A DNA stretch of 64,000 nucleotides from Rana temporaria (lineage: Eukaryota; Chordata; Amphibia; Anura; Ranidae): positions 224,850,486 through 224,914,485 of the forward strand of contig NC_053491.1 of assembly GCF_905171775.1 (NCBI RefSeq), given 5' to 3'. The notes beneath the pieces are model-generated. The model was given only the letters and a program-made list of their open reading frames with translations, was not told the origin of the DNA and did no database searches. Shown here in pieces: positions 1-11,132 of this stretch (positions are counted from its first letter, which is position 1; the number at the start of each line of letters is the position of its first letter). The position numbers and the translations under genes were made by a program.

Positions 1-1233
1 TCTGAAAGAACGCTGGATGCAGGACAAGCCAGTAGCTCAATTGCGTACTGTGCAAGCTCTGGCCAGTGATCCATCCTCAAGACCCAGTAAGCCAGAGGAT
101 TTTCGGTGGGGAAGGTGTCCAAGTCTGATCTTGTCCCTAGGTATTCCCGCACCATGTAAACCAGACGCTGGCGATGGTTGCTGGAACCTGTCATACCTTG
201 GGGCTGCGGACTAAAAAATTGTCTGAACGCATCGGTCAGACGGCCACCTTCTCTACCGCTCCTTCTGTGACTCCAGGACCAGGATTGGGTAATCCCCCGG
301 TTCTGGGAACGCGTTGCACAGACCTTTCTGCAAGGCCTCCCGAAGAGGTTTCATCTTCTGCTCCCTCTGCGACAGATAAGCTTCGCAACCTTACTCTTGT
401 AACGTGGATCAAGGAGAGTTGCCAGCCAGTAATGATCCCTCTCCTTGATACCACGAATACGAGGATCCTTACGCAGGCTTTGCAGGATCAGGGAGGCCAT
501 GCAGCGTAGGTTTGCTGAGGCATTCGGGGCACAGTCCTCTGGGTCACTGGCGACGACAGGATCCGCAGCCACGTAAAAGTCCATGGGACTGTAAATGATC
601 CCTTGAAGACTGCTGACGCCGAGTGATAGGCTCCACCTCCATGCTGATGATACAATCCTCCTCCTCCTCGTCCCCTTCCTGTGTGCTAGGCGAACAAGCA
701 GGACCAATGTCTGGATAAAGGGGGCCTTGAGAGGTAAGGAAGTACTCTCTTCCTCCCTCTGTTCTGCCTCAAGGGCCCTGTCCATTATTCCACGTAGCGT
801 GTGCTCCAACATGTGAATAAGAGGGACAGTCGTGAAAGAAAGGCAAGTCCCTGTCCATGCCTGCTGGACCATGAGTCAGCGGTGATATGCACCTTACCAC
901 TGACCGCTTTGTCCAGCGAGGCATGGACATTGCCTTCCACATGGCGGTAGAGAGCTGGAATCGCCTTCCGTGAGAAAAAGTGGCGTTTGGGAACTTGCCA
1001 CTGGAGGTACCACACATTCCACAAACTCACGGAAGGGGGCAGAATCTACCAACTGAAAAGCAGCAGTTGAAGTGCTAGCAATTTCGCCAAGCTAGCATTC
1101 AACCGCTGGGCATGTGGATGGCTGGGAGTGTACTTCTTTCGGCGCTGGGGCAGGGAAATTTGGCTGGTACAATCTGACATCGGTGTACCGATAGTAGATT
1201 GCTCGCATGTACTACTAGGTTGTGACACACCTA
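1..1233 (-). pseudogene. BED-hAT transposase relic, internally deleted and cut by window edge
   Basis: This is a decayed hAT-superfamily transposase read right to left. The piece at 1-130 encodes the C-terminal dimerisation region (motifs YWVLRMDHW and ELLACPASSVLSE). About 351-870 encodes the stretch with LIHMLEHTLRGI, and 785-1228 the upstream region with HFFSRKAIPALYRHVE and ITADSW. Compared with the sister copy at 3084-6496, the part between the ITADSWSSRHGQ motif and LIHMLEHTLRG is missing, so this is an internal-deletion derivative. Several frames are needed, hence pseudogene. Homology is from recognising hAT/ZBED motifs; the family assignment is firm, the exact family name is not. Confidence 0.8.
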
Positions 1234-1676
1234 ATTCTACAAACTAAAACAAAGGAAAAGTGCGCATACCATATGTGAAAAATTATTAAAGAAAAGCGGT
1301 GACTCAAAAATGCTATACAACATCAAAAATACATAAGAAAAGGAGAGGGGTCGCGCTATATAAAACAGGACAAAAAATGCTTATTATCCAATAAAGTGAC
1401 ATGGACACAATACAAAGTGAATATCCAATCAGCATACAATGAATATCAAAGATATACACAGAATGTATGTAAATTGAAAAATTGAAAAATAATAAACAAA
1501 GTCCAATAATAGACGAAGGTAAGGATAGTAAGCCCAAAGTGCAAAATGAATCCACACAAGGTACAGTTGATGACGAACAAGAGCCTCCACCACCATCAAA
1601 CACTGACCCTTACCAGAGCCAAAGATCTCAAGGAGATCAAACAGCAGAAATACAGGAGTGACATCCATCATCCACA
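1234..1676. repeat. AT-rich unclassified interspersed sequence
   Basis: Low-complexity AT-rich sequence containing a TCGCGCTATATAAA motif that resembles, in reverse orientation, the AGCGCGGCTTTATATA motif near 48397. It could be the tail of an old retroposon. No coding potential is supported. Confidence 0.3.
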
Positions 1677-2186
1677 TTAAAGCGGTGGTTCACCCTCATT
1701 ACCAACATTTTAGCATTAAATTAGGCATAGTAGCGCGAGCTACAGTATGCCTGCATTTATTTTTTTAGCCCCGTACTCACTGTGCAATCGTATAGATAAG
1801 ATTCAGACTCCCCGCGGGGAATGGGCGTTTCTATCCAGAGGGAGGATGATTGACGGCCGGCTATGGCACGTCACGCTCCCCGAAGATAGCCGGAGTAGGT
1901 CTCAGCTCTTCACGGCGCCTGCGCACAGACTATGCGCAGGCGCCGTGAAGCGCCAAGTCCTATTTTGGCTATTTCCGGAGAAGCGTGACGCGCCATAGCC
2001 GGCCGTCAATCATGCTCCCTCTGGATAGGAACGCCCATTCCCTGCGGGGAGTCGGAATCTTATCTATACGATTGCACAGTGAGTACGGGGCTAAAAAAAT
2101 AAATACAGGCATACTGTAGCTAGCGCTACTATGCCTAATTTAATGCTAAAACATTTTTTTTTTATTAGGGTGAACCCCCTCTTTAA
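1677..2186. mobile_element. TTAA foldback MITE, family A copy 1
   Basis: A 510-bp near-perfect inverted repeat bounded by TTAA on both sides. The termini read TTAAAGCGGTGGTTCACCCT and its inverse. Arms of about 240 bp contain the pair AGCGCGAGCTACAGTATGCC and its mirror, and the centre is a GCGCCTGCGCA palindrome. TTAA target duplication fits piggyBac or Kolobok/T2-type transposition; the TTAAAG terminus is closer to the T2/Kolobok MITEs known from frogs. It has no coding capacity, so it must be mobilised in trans. Copies 2 and 3 are at 4858-5372 and 42270-48205. Confidence 0.85.
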
Positions 2187-2830
2187 GGGTGTAGTTTATA
2201 ACATCCGTCTGGTATGATCAGCCAGGTATTCGCCAGTATCCCAATCAAACACAGGGTAACGGTACTCCAGGATATAAAAAAGGAACCAAGGGAAACTTGC
2301 ATAGTGTAAAATCACTTAAGGTTTAATATATAAAAAAGATTGTGCGCACTTACATCAATCATGAAGGTAAACAGCATTAAAAAAATCAGCCGGCCGGCTC
2401 TCAGAAGCGTGCACCCGTCTCTTCCGGGTCCTCACGTGATGCGGTGACGTCAGAACGCTGCCTCCCGACGTTTCGTCTCTAATGGGACTTGATCACTGGA
2501 TCTTCTCATTAACAACGCACTACACGAGGCCACCTTGCAGGCTGTCTTTTATAGTGTGGGGCGTGTGCTAAAGCCCTGAGCCATAATTGGCCAAAGCCAC
2601 CCTGGCTAATTATGGCTCTCCGTTTTTTGCGCGCTGTGATTGGCCAAGCATGCGGGTCATAGTGCATGCTTGGCCAATCATCAGCGCGCAATGCCGCAGT
2701 GAATTATGGCCCGTGACGCGTCACATAAATTTGGTGCGAACGACCCGTTTTGTTTGAATTTCGACGAACAATCGAACAGGCAATGTTCGAGTCGAACATG
2801 GGTTTGAGTCAAACGCGAAGCTCATCCCTA
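2187..2830. repeat. hAT-like terminal region with subterminal palindromes
   Basis: The stretch ends in GCTCATCCCTA (2820-2830), the same outward-facing terminus seen at the end of the other hAT copy near 7991, and carries repeated TCGAAC/GAACAA motifs before it. Upstream, 2570-2690 holds imperfect palindromes built from ATTGGCCAAGCATGC and its mirror. I read it as the non-coding end of a hAT element, possibly with an older retroposon piece at 2187-2510. Boundaries are approximate. Confidence 0.45.
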
Positions 2831-3083
2831 TTCCTCATATACTGACAGGCAGGTAATTGTGCTAGCTGCAGTATTCTCACGTGGTGTACTGTGTGTGTCC
2901 TCTGCAGTGTGCACCTAAAGCTACGTGGTGTGTACTGTCTGTCCTCTGCACATTGTGCACCTAAAGCTGGCGTTTCTCATATTTATTCCTAGAGGCAGGG
3001 ATCTGCTCATATTAATACCACAGGCAGGGATCAGCAGGTATTGTCAGTATTTGTGCAGCTACATCTCCCTGCAGGCCATTAGT

Positions 3084-6000
3084 ATGTCTGGAAGGACAAC
3101 AAGGAGAGGCAGAGAGTCACAAGCCGATAAGAGGGCAAGCAGGCTCTGCGTTTAGAGGCAACAGTGCTGGTCGTGGACACGGTGCATCCTCATCAGCACG
3201 TGGCCATGGGACACGCTCATCCTTTTTTTCGGCAGCTGGTCAAGTTGAGCCGCAACATGCCGAAGACTTTTTAGAGTGGATGACCAAGCCGTCCTCTCTC
3301 ACCTAGGCTCAGGGTACTTTGGCAAAGCAGCTGCCAACGCGGCCTCTTCCCTCTGCTCAATGGCATCAGTCACTCCTTCCCTAGCCCCACCATGTCCTCC
3401 TGAGGAGTCCCCTGAACTGTTTGACCACAGTGTTGGGTACATGCTGCAGGAGGATGCGCAGCGTTTTAAAGGCTCTGATGGTACACAGCTAGAGGAAGGC
3501 AGTAACGTGAGCCCAGAGAGGGGGTTCCTAAGAAGGACAGCAATCTGGCAGTCATGTTCCCCCAGCTGCAGCATACTGCCAGGTTTTCTACAGGGTGGAG
3601 GAGGAGGAGGAGGAGTTTGGAGGAGGGAGGCACATCAACGAGGCAAGATGCCCTCCAGGGGCCAGCATAAGGGCAGCACACCGACTGCATCACAACGCAG
3701 AGCTCCGCATGTGCAGGGCGCTGCTGTCTCTCAGCGTTATTATAAAAGTTCTTTGGTGTGGGCTTTTTTTGAGACGAGTGCATCAGATTGCACCACTGCC
3801 ATTTCCAACATATGTCTCAAGCGTATCTCACATGGCCAAAACATCACCCGCTTGGGAACCACATGCTAGACCTGCCATGCAGTTCGTTGGCAAGCGCACC
3901 TCAAAGACCCACACCAAAGAACAAAGCGGACCTCTCCTTGCTCCTCATCACAGCTGGGATCTCCAACCTCACTATACCCTCAGTCCTCTCTGAAGCCTGC
4001 ACGGATAGGACTGAAGGTGTAGAATTAGGTGTGTCACAGCCAAGTACTTGCGGGCAATCTACTATCGGTACACCAACATCAGATTGTACCAGGCAAATTT
4101 CCCTTCCCCAGCTGCTGCAGTGCCGAAAGTTCTCTCCCAGCCATCCACACGCCTAGGGGTTTAATGCTAGCTTAGCTAAATTGCTAGCACTTCAACTGTT
4201 GCCTTTTCAGTTGGTAGATTCTGCCCCCTTCCGTGAGTTTGTGGAATGTGCGGTACCTCAGTGGCAAGTTCCCAAATGCCACTTTTTCTCACGGAAGGCG
4301 ATTCCGACTCTCTACCGGCATGTGGAAAGCAATGTCCATGCCTTGCTGGACAGGGCGGTCAGTGGTAAGGTGCATATTACTGCCAACTCATGGTCCAGCA
4401 GGCATGGACAGAGACGTTACCTATCTTTCACGGTGCATTGGGTGACTCTGCTGGCAGCTGGGAAGGACGCAGGACAAGGTACCGTAGTGTTGGAGGTTGT
4501 TCCGCCACCACGCATCCAAAATGCTACTACTGGTTGTGACGCTCCTCTCCTCCACCCCCTCTTATTCTGTGGCCTCTTCCTGTGCCGATGTGTCCTCAGA
4601 ACCAGCGGTGCTCCGTAGGCATTCAAGGGGCTACGCAGGTACACATGCAAAGAGATGCCATGCGGTGCTTGAGCTGGTGTGCTTGGGGGACAGGAGCCAC
4701 ACTGGGGCAGAGGTTCTGTTAGCTCTGCAGGGGCAGGCTCAGAGGTTGACGCCACAACAGCTTAAGCCAGGAATGGTGGTTTGCGACAATGGCACCAACC
4801 TCCTCTCCGCCCTGCGACAGGGACAACTGACCCATGTGCCCTGTTTTGCTCATGTCCTTAAAGCGGGGGTTCACCCTGTTAAAAAAAAAAAAAAAATGGT
4901 TTTTTTTTATTATTCCATTACTTTCGGCATCGTAGCGCGAGCTACGGTATGCCGGTCCTAAATTTTTAATCCCCGTACTCACTGTGCTATCGTTGATTGA
5001 AGAATCCGGGGAATGGGCGTTCCTATGGTGAGAGAAGGTGATTGACGGCCGGCCCTGGCACGTCACGCTTCTCCGGAAATAGCCGAAATAGGCTTGGCTA
5101 TTCACGGCGCCTGCGCATAGCCTGTGCGCAGGCGCTGTGAATAGCCGAGACCTAATCCGGCTGTCTTCGGGGAGCGTGACGTGCCAGAGCCGGCCGTCAA
5201 TCATCCTCCCTCTCCATAGGCACGCCCATTCCCCGCGGGAGTCGGATTCTTCAATCAACAATAGCACAGTGAGTACGGGGATTAAAAATTTAAGACCGGC
5301 ATACCGTAGCTCGCGCTACGATGCCGAAAGTAATGGAATAATGAGGTGAAGGAGGGTGAACTACCGCTTTAACTTGGTGGTGCAGCGGTTCTTGGGCAGG
5401 TACCCGGGCTTACAGGAGGTCCTAAAGCAGGCCAGGAAAGTCTGTGTGCATTTCCAACGGTCATATAATGCCAGTGCTCGGCTGGCAGACCTCCAAAAGG
5501 AATACAACCTGCCCAAGAACCGCCTAATCTGACATGCCCACCAGGTGGAACTCTACGTTGGCCATGCTGCTGCAGCTGCACATGCAGCAGAGGGCCATCA
5601 ATGAGTATCTGTGCCAATATGGCAGCAGGGGAGCTGAATTTTTTTTCCCCCCATGCCAGTGGCCCATGAACAGGGATGCATGCACTGTCCTGTCACCATT
5701 TGAGGAGGCCACGAGGATGGTGAGCAGTGAGTGCATGCATCAGTAAGACTGTCCCTCTTATTCACATGTTGGAGCACACGCTGCGTGGAATAATGGACAG
5801 TGCCCTTGAGGCAGAACAGAGGGAGGAAGAGGAGGACTTCCTTACCTCTCTAAGCCCCCTTTATCCAGACAGTGTTCCTGCTTGCCCGCCTATCACAGAG
5901 GAAAAGAAAGAGGATTGTGTCAGCATGAAGGTGGAGCCTAGCACTCAGCAGCAGTCTTCAAGGGATTAATTACAGTCTCAAGAAACCCATGGACTTGTAC

Positions 6001-6496
6001 GTGGCTGGGATGAGGTGGCTGCAGATCCTGTCGTCCTCAGTGACCCAGAGGACTCCACACCGAATGCCTCAGCAAACCTACACTGTATGGCCTCCCTGAT
6101 CCTGCAAAGCCTGCGGAAGGATCCTCATATTCGTGCTATCAAGCAGAGGGATTACTGGGTAGCAACCCTTCTTGATCCACATTACAAGAGTAAGGTTGCG
6201 GACCTCATCTTGCGGGTGCAGGGAATACCTAGGGGCAAGATCAAACTTGGACACCTTTCCCCATCGAAAATCCTTTGGCTTACTGGGTCTTGAGGATGGA
6301 TCACTGGCCAGAGCTTGCACAGTATGCAATTGAGCTACTGGCCTGTCCTGCATCCAGCGTTCTTTCAGAACACACATTCAGTGCTGCTGGAGGCTTTGTA
6401 ACCAATCACAGGGTGCGCCTCCACCGACTCGGTCGATCGACTGACCTTCATAAAAATGAATCAGGCTTGGATCACCACCAGCTACCAAGCACCTAA
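3084..6496 (+). pseudogene. BED zinc-finger hAT transposase (broken copy)
   Basis: Cut-and-paste DNA transposase of the hAT superfamily, BED-finger lineage. The likely start is ATG 3084 (MSGRTTRRGRES), after a repeat-like 5' leader. A BED-finger remnant lies at about 3740-3890 (LVWAFFE, ICLKRISHGQ), with one expected Cys read as Ser. The catalytic core follows at 4181-4960 (HFFSRKAIPTLYRHVE, ITANSWSSRHGQ, VCDNGTNLLSAL). After an inserted MITE the gene resumes at 5373 with LVVQRFLGRYPG, and ends in the hAT dimerisation region at 6275-6420 (YWVLRMDHWPE, SVLSEHTFSAAGG). Stops and frameshifts (first stop after codon 23) make it non-functional. Length fits a full hAT transposase of roughly 900 codons without the MITE. 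Confidence 0.85.
4858..5372. mobile_element. TTAA foldback MITE, family A copy 2, inside hAT gene
   Basis: A 515-bp inverted repeat with TTAAAGCGGGGGTTCACCC at the left and its mirror at the right, flanked by exact TTAA at 4858-4861 and 5369-5372. Removing the MITE and one TTAA restores a continuous reading HVLNLVVQRF in the hAT transposase, so the original target was TTAA spanning a Leu-Asn codon pair. Internal motifs (AGCGCGAGCTAC, central GCGCCTGCGCA palindrome) match copies 1 and 3. Confidence 0.9.
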
Positions 6497-6639
6497 TGCT
6501 GATGTAACTGAATACTTTTTCTTCAAATGTCAGATCCCTTTCAAGACTGCCTATGCGGTTATGCTGAGTGACTATCCTTTTTCCTCAATGATCGCTTGTA
6601 AGAACATTTTTGGTTCTGGGCACCGTCACCAATGGTTAA

Positions 6640-7030
6640 GGCCCAATTTTTCTGCCCCCGTTTAACAGGGGCGTGCAATTACAATTTTTGATGCAATACT
6701 TTGCAACTAGAGTATCTGTGAGGGGTTGCAGTGTTGTGGCACCAGCACCAGTACCTAAGGCCCAATTTTTCTGCCCGTTTAACAGGGGCGTGCAATTACA
6801 ATTCTTGATCTAATATTTCACAGCAGGGCCCATTCCTGCGCCCACCAAGAGTAACCGAGGACTTAGTGTTGTGGCACCAGCACCAAAGCCCCAATTTTTC
6901 TACCACGGTTAATGGTATGCAATTACAATTCTTGATATAATAGTTTACAGCAGGGCGTTCCAGCGCCCACCAAGACTAACTGCGAGGGCTTACAGTGTTG
7001 TGGCAACACCAACACCTAGGGCCCAAATTT
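6640..7030. repeat. Diverged tandem repeat in hAT 3' tail
   Basis: Three successive units of about 115-130 bp start with AAGGCCCAATTTTTCTGCC, run through GTGCAATTACAATT and end near AGTGTTGTGGCACCAGCACC. The same block occurs in reverse orientation at 41222-41400 next to another hAT C-terminal fragment, so it belongs to the 3' non-coding tail of this hAT family. Confidence 0.65.
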
Positions 7031-7849
7031 CTGCAGAGTATATACGGCAGGCCCCTACTTTTAAACATCCAAGTTACAAACAACTCCTACTTGCAAAACG
7101 GAAGGAGACAACAGGAATAGAGAGGAAATCTACCCATAGGAAGGGAAATTCTCTTCTGTAAGAGGTGTCTCCTGTCCACTGATGCTTTATCACCAATCCT
7201 TGTTTCACAAAAAAAAAAAAAAAAAATTCTCAAAAAATTATTTGTCGTCATTGGGACAAAGTGAATTGCAATCTTCTGAACAGATGCGCACAGACAGCAA
7301 AACAAATGTTACAGGGGTGATAACCCTTCTCTAGGTTTTCAGAAAAGCTTAAAAATAGATTTTTTGGCTGGAGATGCACTTTAAAAAAGTACCAGTTCAA
7401 AATTACAAACAGATTCTACTTAACAAACCTACAGTCTTTGTCTTGTTTGCACCGCCTGTATACTGCTGTTCTAAGTATATAGGGCCAAAGGGGCTGGTAA
7501 TAACCTGGGGGGCGGGGAAACCCATGCTCTTTTTCTTAATGATTTTCATCCATATTGTAGGGACCAGACATTACATTTAAGCCGCAAGCAGTTTTAAATA
7601 TTTTTTTTTCTTATAGTAACCATTTTGTGCAGAGACAGTTCTAAACACGTGCCACTTCACAGGCATACTATAGATACCCAGCAGGTACGATATTTAAAGG
7701 AATTTTTCAATTTTTTTTTCACTTTAAGCATCATTAAAATCACTGCTCCAGAAAAAACAACCGTTTTTAAAACCTTTTTTTCCATTGATACATGTTCCCT
7801 GGGGCAAGACCCGGGTTCTCAAACCCGTTTTACGACAATAACTTGCATA

Positions 7850-7991
7850 TTAGCCTTTAAAATGAGCATGTTTGAATTTGAACGTTTGAGTCCCATAGAC
7901 TTCAGTGGGGTTTTAAAAGTTTGTTCGTTCCGTTCGAAGGTTCTGGTGCAAACCGAACGGGGGGGGGGGGGGGGTGTGTTCGGCTCATCCC
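7850..7991 (+). repeat. hAT right terminal region
   Basis: GAACGTTTGAG/CCGTTCGAAGG-type subterminal motifs and a G-homopolymer precede the terminus GGCTCATCCCT. This matches the terminus at 2830 and probably closes the element whose transposase lies at 3084-6496. A matching 8-bp flanking duplication was not found. Sequence from 7031 to 7850 holds poly-A runs and a small MITE-like block ending in CTTTAA near 7382, without genes. Confidence 0.5.
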
Positions 7992-8061
7992 TACTTACAA
8001 TGCTTCAGTTTAAGAATTGAGGAGCCTCTGTCCATTCATCTTTACACTGCAGCTGAGGCTA

Positions 8062-8100
8062 CAGAGAAAGGGACATCTGTGTCCTCGGTCCCTTTCTCTG
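8062..8100. repeat. Short hairpin
   Basis: Perfect 13-bp arms CAGAGAAAGGGAC and GTCCCTTTCTCTG are separated by a 13-base loop. Its function is unknown, and it may be the core of a small MITE. Confidence 0.5.
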
Positions 8101-8412
8101 TCTCAAAGGGAAGATGTCAGGGGTATATTTAGACTCCCGATAGCTCACCAAAGCTGCCCCCCCCCCCCAAAAAGGCTGATAAAAAGTTTTTTGCTATATC
8201 TAGGATTCAAATAGAGCTAGATTTGCTTAGAACATCTTTGTGTTGGTGTCAATAGAACAATGCATAAACTCTGTTGTAGAACTCAAACTGAAAAACCTTT
8301 AACATGACAAAGTTGGATCTTGAACTATTCCAGTAAACCAGAAATTAGGAAAGAAATGGGAAAAAAATAAAAACAAAATAAAAAAAACAAAGTTACATTC
8401 CATTGGGCTTAC

Positions 8413-8511
8413 TTGGGTACCTGTTGACGATAACGTCCATAGCCAATGGTGTTTTTGCCATAGTCTAGTTGCTTTTGCCGCCTCTGCAGAACAGCTTCAT
8501 CACACTCCAAC
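8413..8511 (-). CDS. slbp2: Histone stem-loop binding protein, RNA-binding-domain exon (slbp2-like)
   Basis: A 99-bp internal exon encoding the start of the SLBP RNA-binding domain, which binds the stem-loop at the 3' end of replication-dependent histone mRNAs. Visible signature residues are VLQRRQKQLDYGKNT followed by GYGRY and QQVPK; the RRQKQ..YGKNT core is diagnostic of the family. The acceptor is TTTATAG before 8511 and the donor is AA/GTAAGC at 8413-8408. It starts with one base and ends with two bases of split codons, matching the phase of exon 17403-17513. GYGRYRQQ departs from the somatic SLBP sequence and looks closer to the oocyte form SLBP2, but that choice is inference. The remaining half of the domain is not visible to the left, where hAT DNA begins. 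Confidence 0.85.
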
Positions 8512-10317
8512 CTATAAAAATGCTGTAATTTGTAATGACTGCTAGAGGAAATAAGAATGCTAAAAAGACAGACATGTACAGAATCATTCGGTAATATGTT
8601 AAAACTGATCGGTGGTTCAACATCCCCATAAATCTTCCCACTTCACCCATCTTACAATACTTTAGCAATGACTGTTCTTTTCCACTACACTCCATGACTG
8701 ATTTAAACATAAGCCTCTTAATGTAAATAAGCAAAAAGTTATAGTACCATCATCCTGGAGATCAATTTTGAATAGAAGGACTAAGGGGACCCGGAGGCCC
8801 AAAAGAACAAAACAATAGGGGCAAAGGGACTATATCGGTACTAGATAAGAAAAATGACTCCATGACTGTACCAACAGCAGAGTTTCCACCCTGGTGGAAA
8901 AATAAAAAAACACACCCCACTCATCCAGATCATCACCCCTCCCATATACTATAAAGCACCCTGTCCAACCTGTATTTGCCCACCTATTACATCATAGATA
9001 ATTTATATGATGTTCTAGGGGATGCCAGAAAGAAAAAAGGCCAGTGCTGGAGCTGCTACCCAGGGTCCCCAAAACTTCACCAATATATCTATTCTACCCC
9101 TGTTCCATCAATATTGTCGCATTTACATGAGAACGCCATTCCTCAAATACTGGTCTATTAGGAGACATCCATTTTCTAGCTATTGGCTTATGAGCTACAA
9201 ATAATTTACCAATTGTTATCAACTTGTCCCATGGATATAGCTCTTCATCAACGTAGCCCAGTGTAAAAAAAAAAAAAAAGTTTTAAAATGCCCATACCTC
9301 AAAAAGGACCGACAGCCAGGCAACTAGCCTTTTCAGGACAGAAATAGCACCCTTTAAGTTTTTTATGAAAGGTTTGCTTAAATATATTAAGGGCTCTATA
9401 TCCTTAATCATGCAAAAGCGGCAGCACCAGCCCAGAGTCCACTTATAATTTACTTAAAAAGGGGGAAGTTAGAGAAAACCCATCTCCAAGAAAATACAAA
9501 AAAGATTAACGAACATATGAACTACCAAAAAGGACAATCTAGATTTGTCTACAGGTGTCAAAAATAAAATGTGTGAAAAATGCTAAAAAGTTTAACTTTT
9601 TCCATCAATTTACTATGCATGAGCTAAATACAAAGAAGGATTAAGCTGGTCATACATGATCTAAATTTGGCCTGTTCAGCAGGGACTGGGTGAATTTCAG
9701 TCCATGTGTTAGAGTTAGATTCATTTCTGTTGAACAGAAAAGTCGGAAAGCCTTGTTGGATCAGCGAATGCAGCTGATCAGTGTATTCTGGTAGCAAAGA
9801 GTCTGAATACAATGTCGGTGAGGAAGATTCCTACATCCACTCGAGCAAGGTGGATGAAGGTATCTTTCATTCTGATTAAAAAAAAAAAAAAAAAACCCTC
9901 TATGGCACTCCACTCCCTCCCCATCAGCAGAGCAGCACAGGGAAGTGTCAGTGAGACACTAATGCATTCCATATTCAGAGTTCCCCATGCAGCACCTGCA
10001 CTGAGGGGGGCACTGTGCCCCCACACATTGTAAAACATTGTTTGGGTCTCCAACTGTGCTGCAGCTGTGATCAGCTTTTGTGATGGGGAAGGGATTGGGT
10101 GCAATTCGGCTGGGGGATGGTCCCCATTTCCAGGAGGAGTGCCAATCAGTGCCGCCCACCATCTGGAGGAAGATGACTCACTTGGTGCCACTACCAATCT
10201 CAGAAAAGTGATTTCACCGATTGAGAAAACCACAATCAGGCGACAGTTTGTGGAATTACGGTTGAGCTTCTGGGAAACTTGTTGAAATTGTTCCTAACCC
10301 TTTGTGTCACTTGCTAC
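8512..10317. other. slbp2 intron sequence, no gene seen
   Basis: Intronic, AT-rich DNA with poly-A runs near 9265 and 9880. Part of 9640-10270 looks like diffuse MITE-type sequence, but no inverted ends could be matched. Open frames here are short and lack protein features. Confidence 0.5.
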
Positions 10318-10455
10318 TAGGGTTGTCCCGATACCAGTATCAGGACCAATACCGAGCATTTGCGCGAGTACTTGTACTCGCGCAAATGCTCCTGATGCCT
10401 TTGCCAATACCTGGCTGGGATAGGAGAGAGGAAGTCTGCGGGCGAAGTCAGCGAG

Positions 10456-10985
10456 CAGGGGATGGAGACCGGGGCAGAGAGCAGAGCAGAGACCGGGGCG
10501 GAGAGCAGAGACCGGGGCGGAGAGCAGAGACCGGGGCGGAGAGCAGAGACCGGGGCGGAGAGCAGAGACCGGGGCGGAGAGCAGAGACCGGGGCGGAGAG
10601 CAGAGACCGGGGCGGAGAGCAGAGACCGGGGCGGAGAGCAGAGACCGGGGCGGAGAGCAGAGACCGGGGCGGAGAGCAGAGACCGGGGCGGAGAGCAGAG
10701 ACCGGGGCGGAGAGCATAACGGAGACCGGGGCGGAGAGCATAACGGAGACCGGGGCGGAGAGCAGAGCGGAGACCGGGGCGGAGAGCAGAGCGGAGACCG
10801 GGGCGGAGAGCAGAGCGGAGACCGGGGCGGAGAGCAGAGCGGAGACCGGGGCGGAGAGCAGAGCGGAGACCGGGGCGGAGAGCAGAGCGGAGACCGGGGC
10901 GGAGAGCAGAGCGGAGACCGGGGCGGAGAGCAGAGCGGAGACCGGGGCGGAGAGCAGAGCGGAGACCGGGGCGGAGAGCAGAGCG
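10456..10985. repeat. GC-rich two-tier minisatellite
   Basis: The left half repeats a 19-bp unit, GAGACCGGGGCGGAGAGCA. After two variant units containing ATAACG (about 10715-10750), the right half switches to a 24-bp unit made by adding GCGGA before the same core. About a dozen copies of each are present, almost identical, indicating recent expansion. Long open frames on both strands follow from the repeat and are not genes. Confidence 0.9.
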
Positions 10986-11132
10986 GTGCGCGAGTCATGG
11001 GGCGGGTAAGCTTGCAGGGGGCAGCCACATCGGCAGCCGGAGCCGTCACATTCGTAACAGAAGTGACGTGCCGTGTTGCTATTACAGTCAGTGCTTTGAA
11101 ATTCCCGACGCCCATCTTGGTACACCCAGCAC

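Noticed and set aside
2509..2691. Possible structural RNA gene from strong hairpins
   Set aside because: Palindromes are best explained as subterminal repeats of a DNA transposon; no promoter boxes or conserved RNA fold recognised.
10456..10985. Possible CRISPR-like direct repeat array
   Set aside because: No unique spacers of constant size, a vertebrate context and no cas genes; a simple minisatellite.
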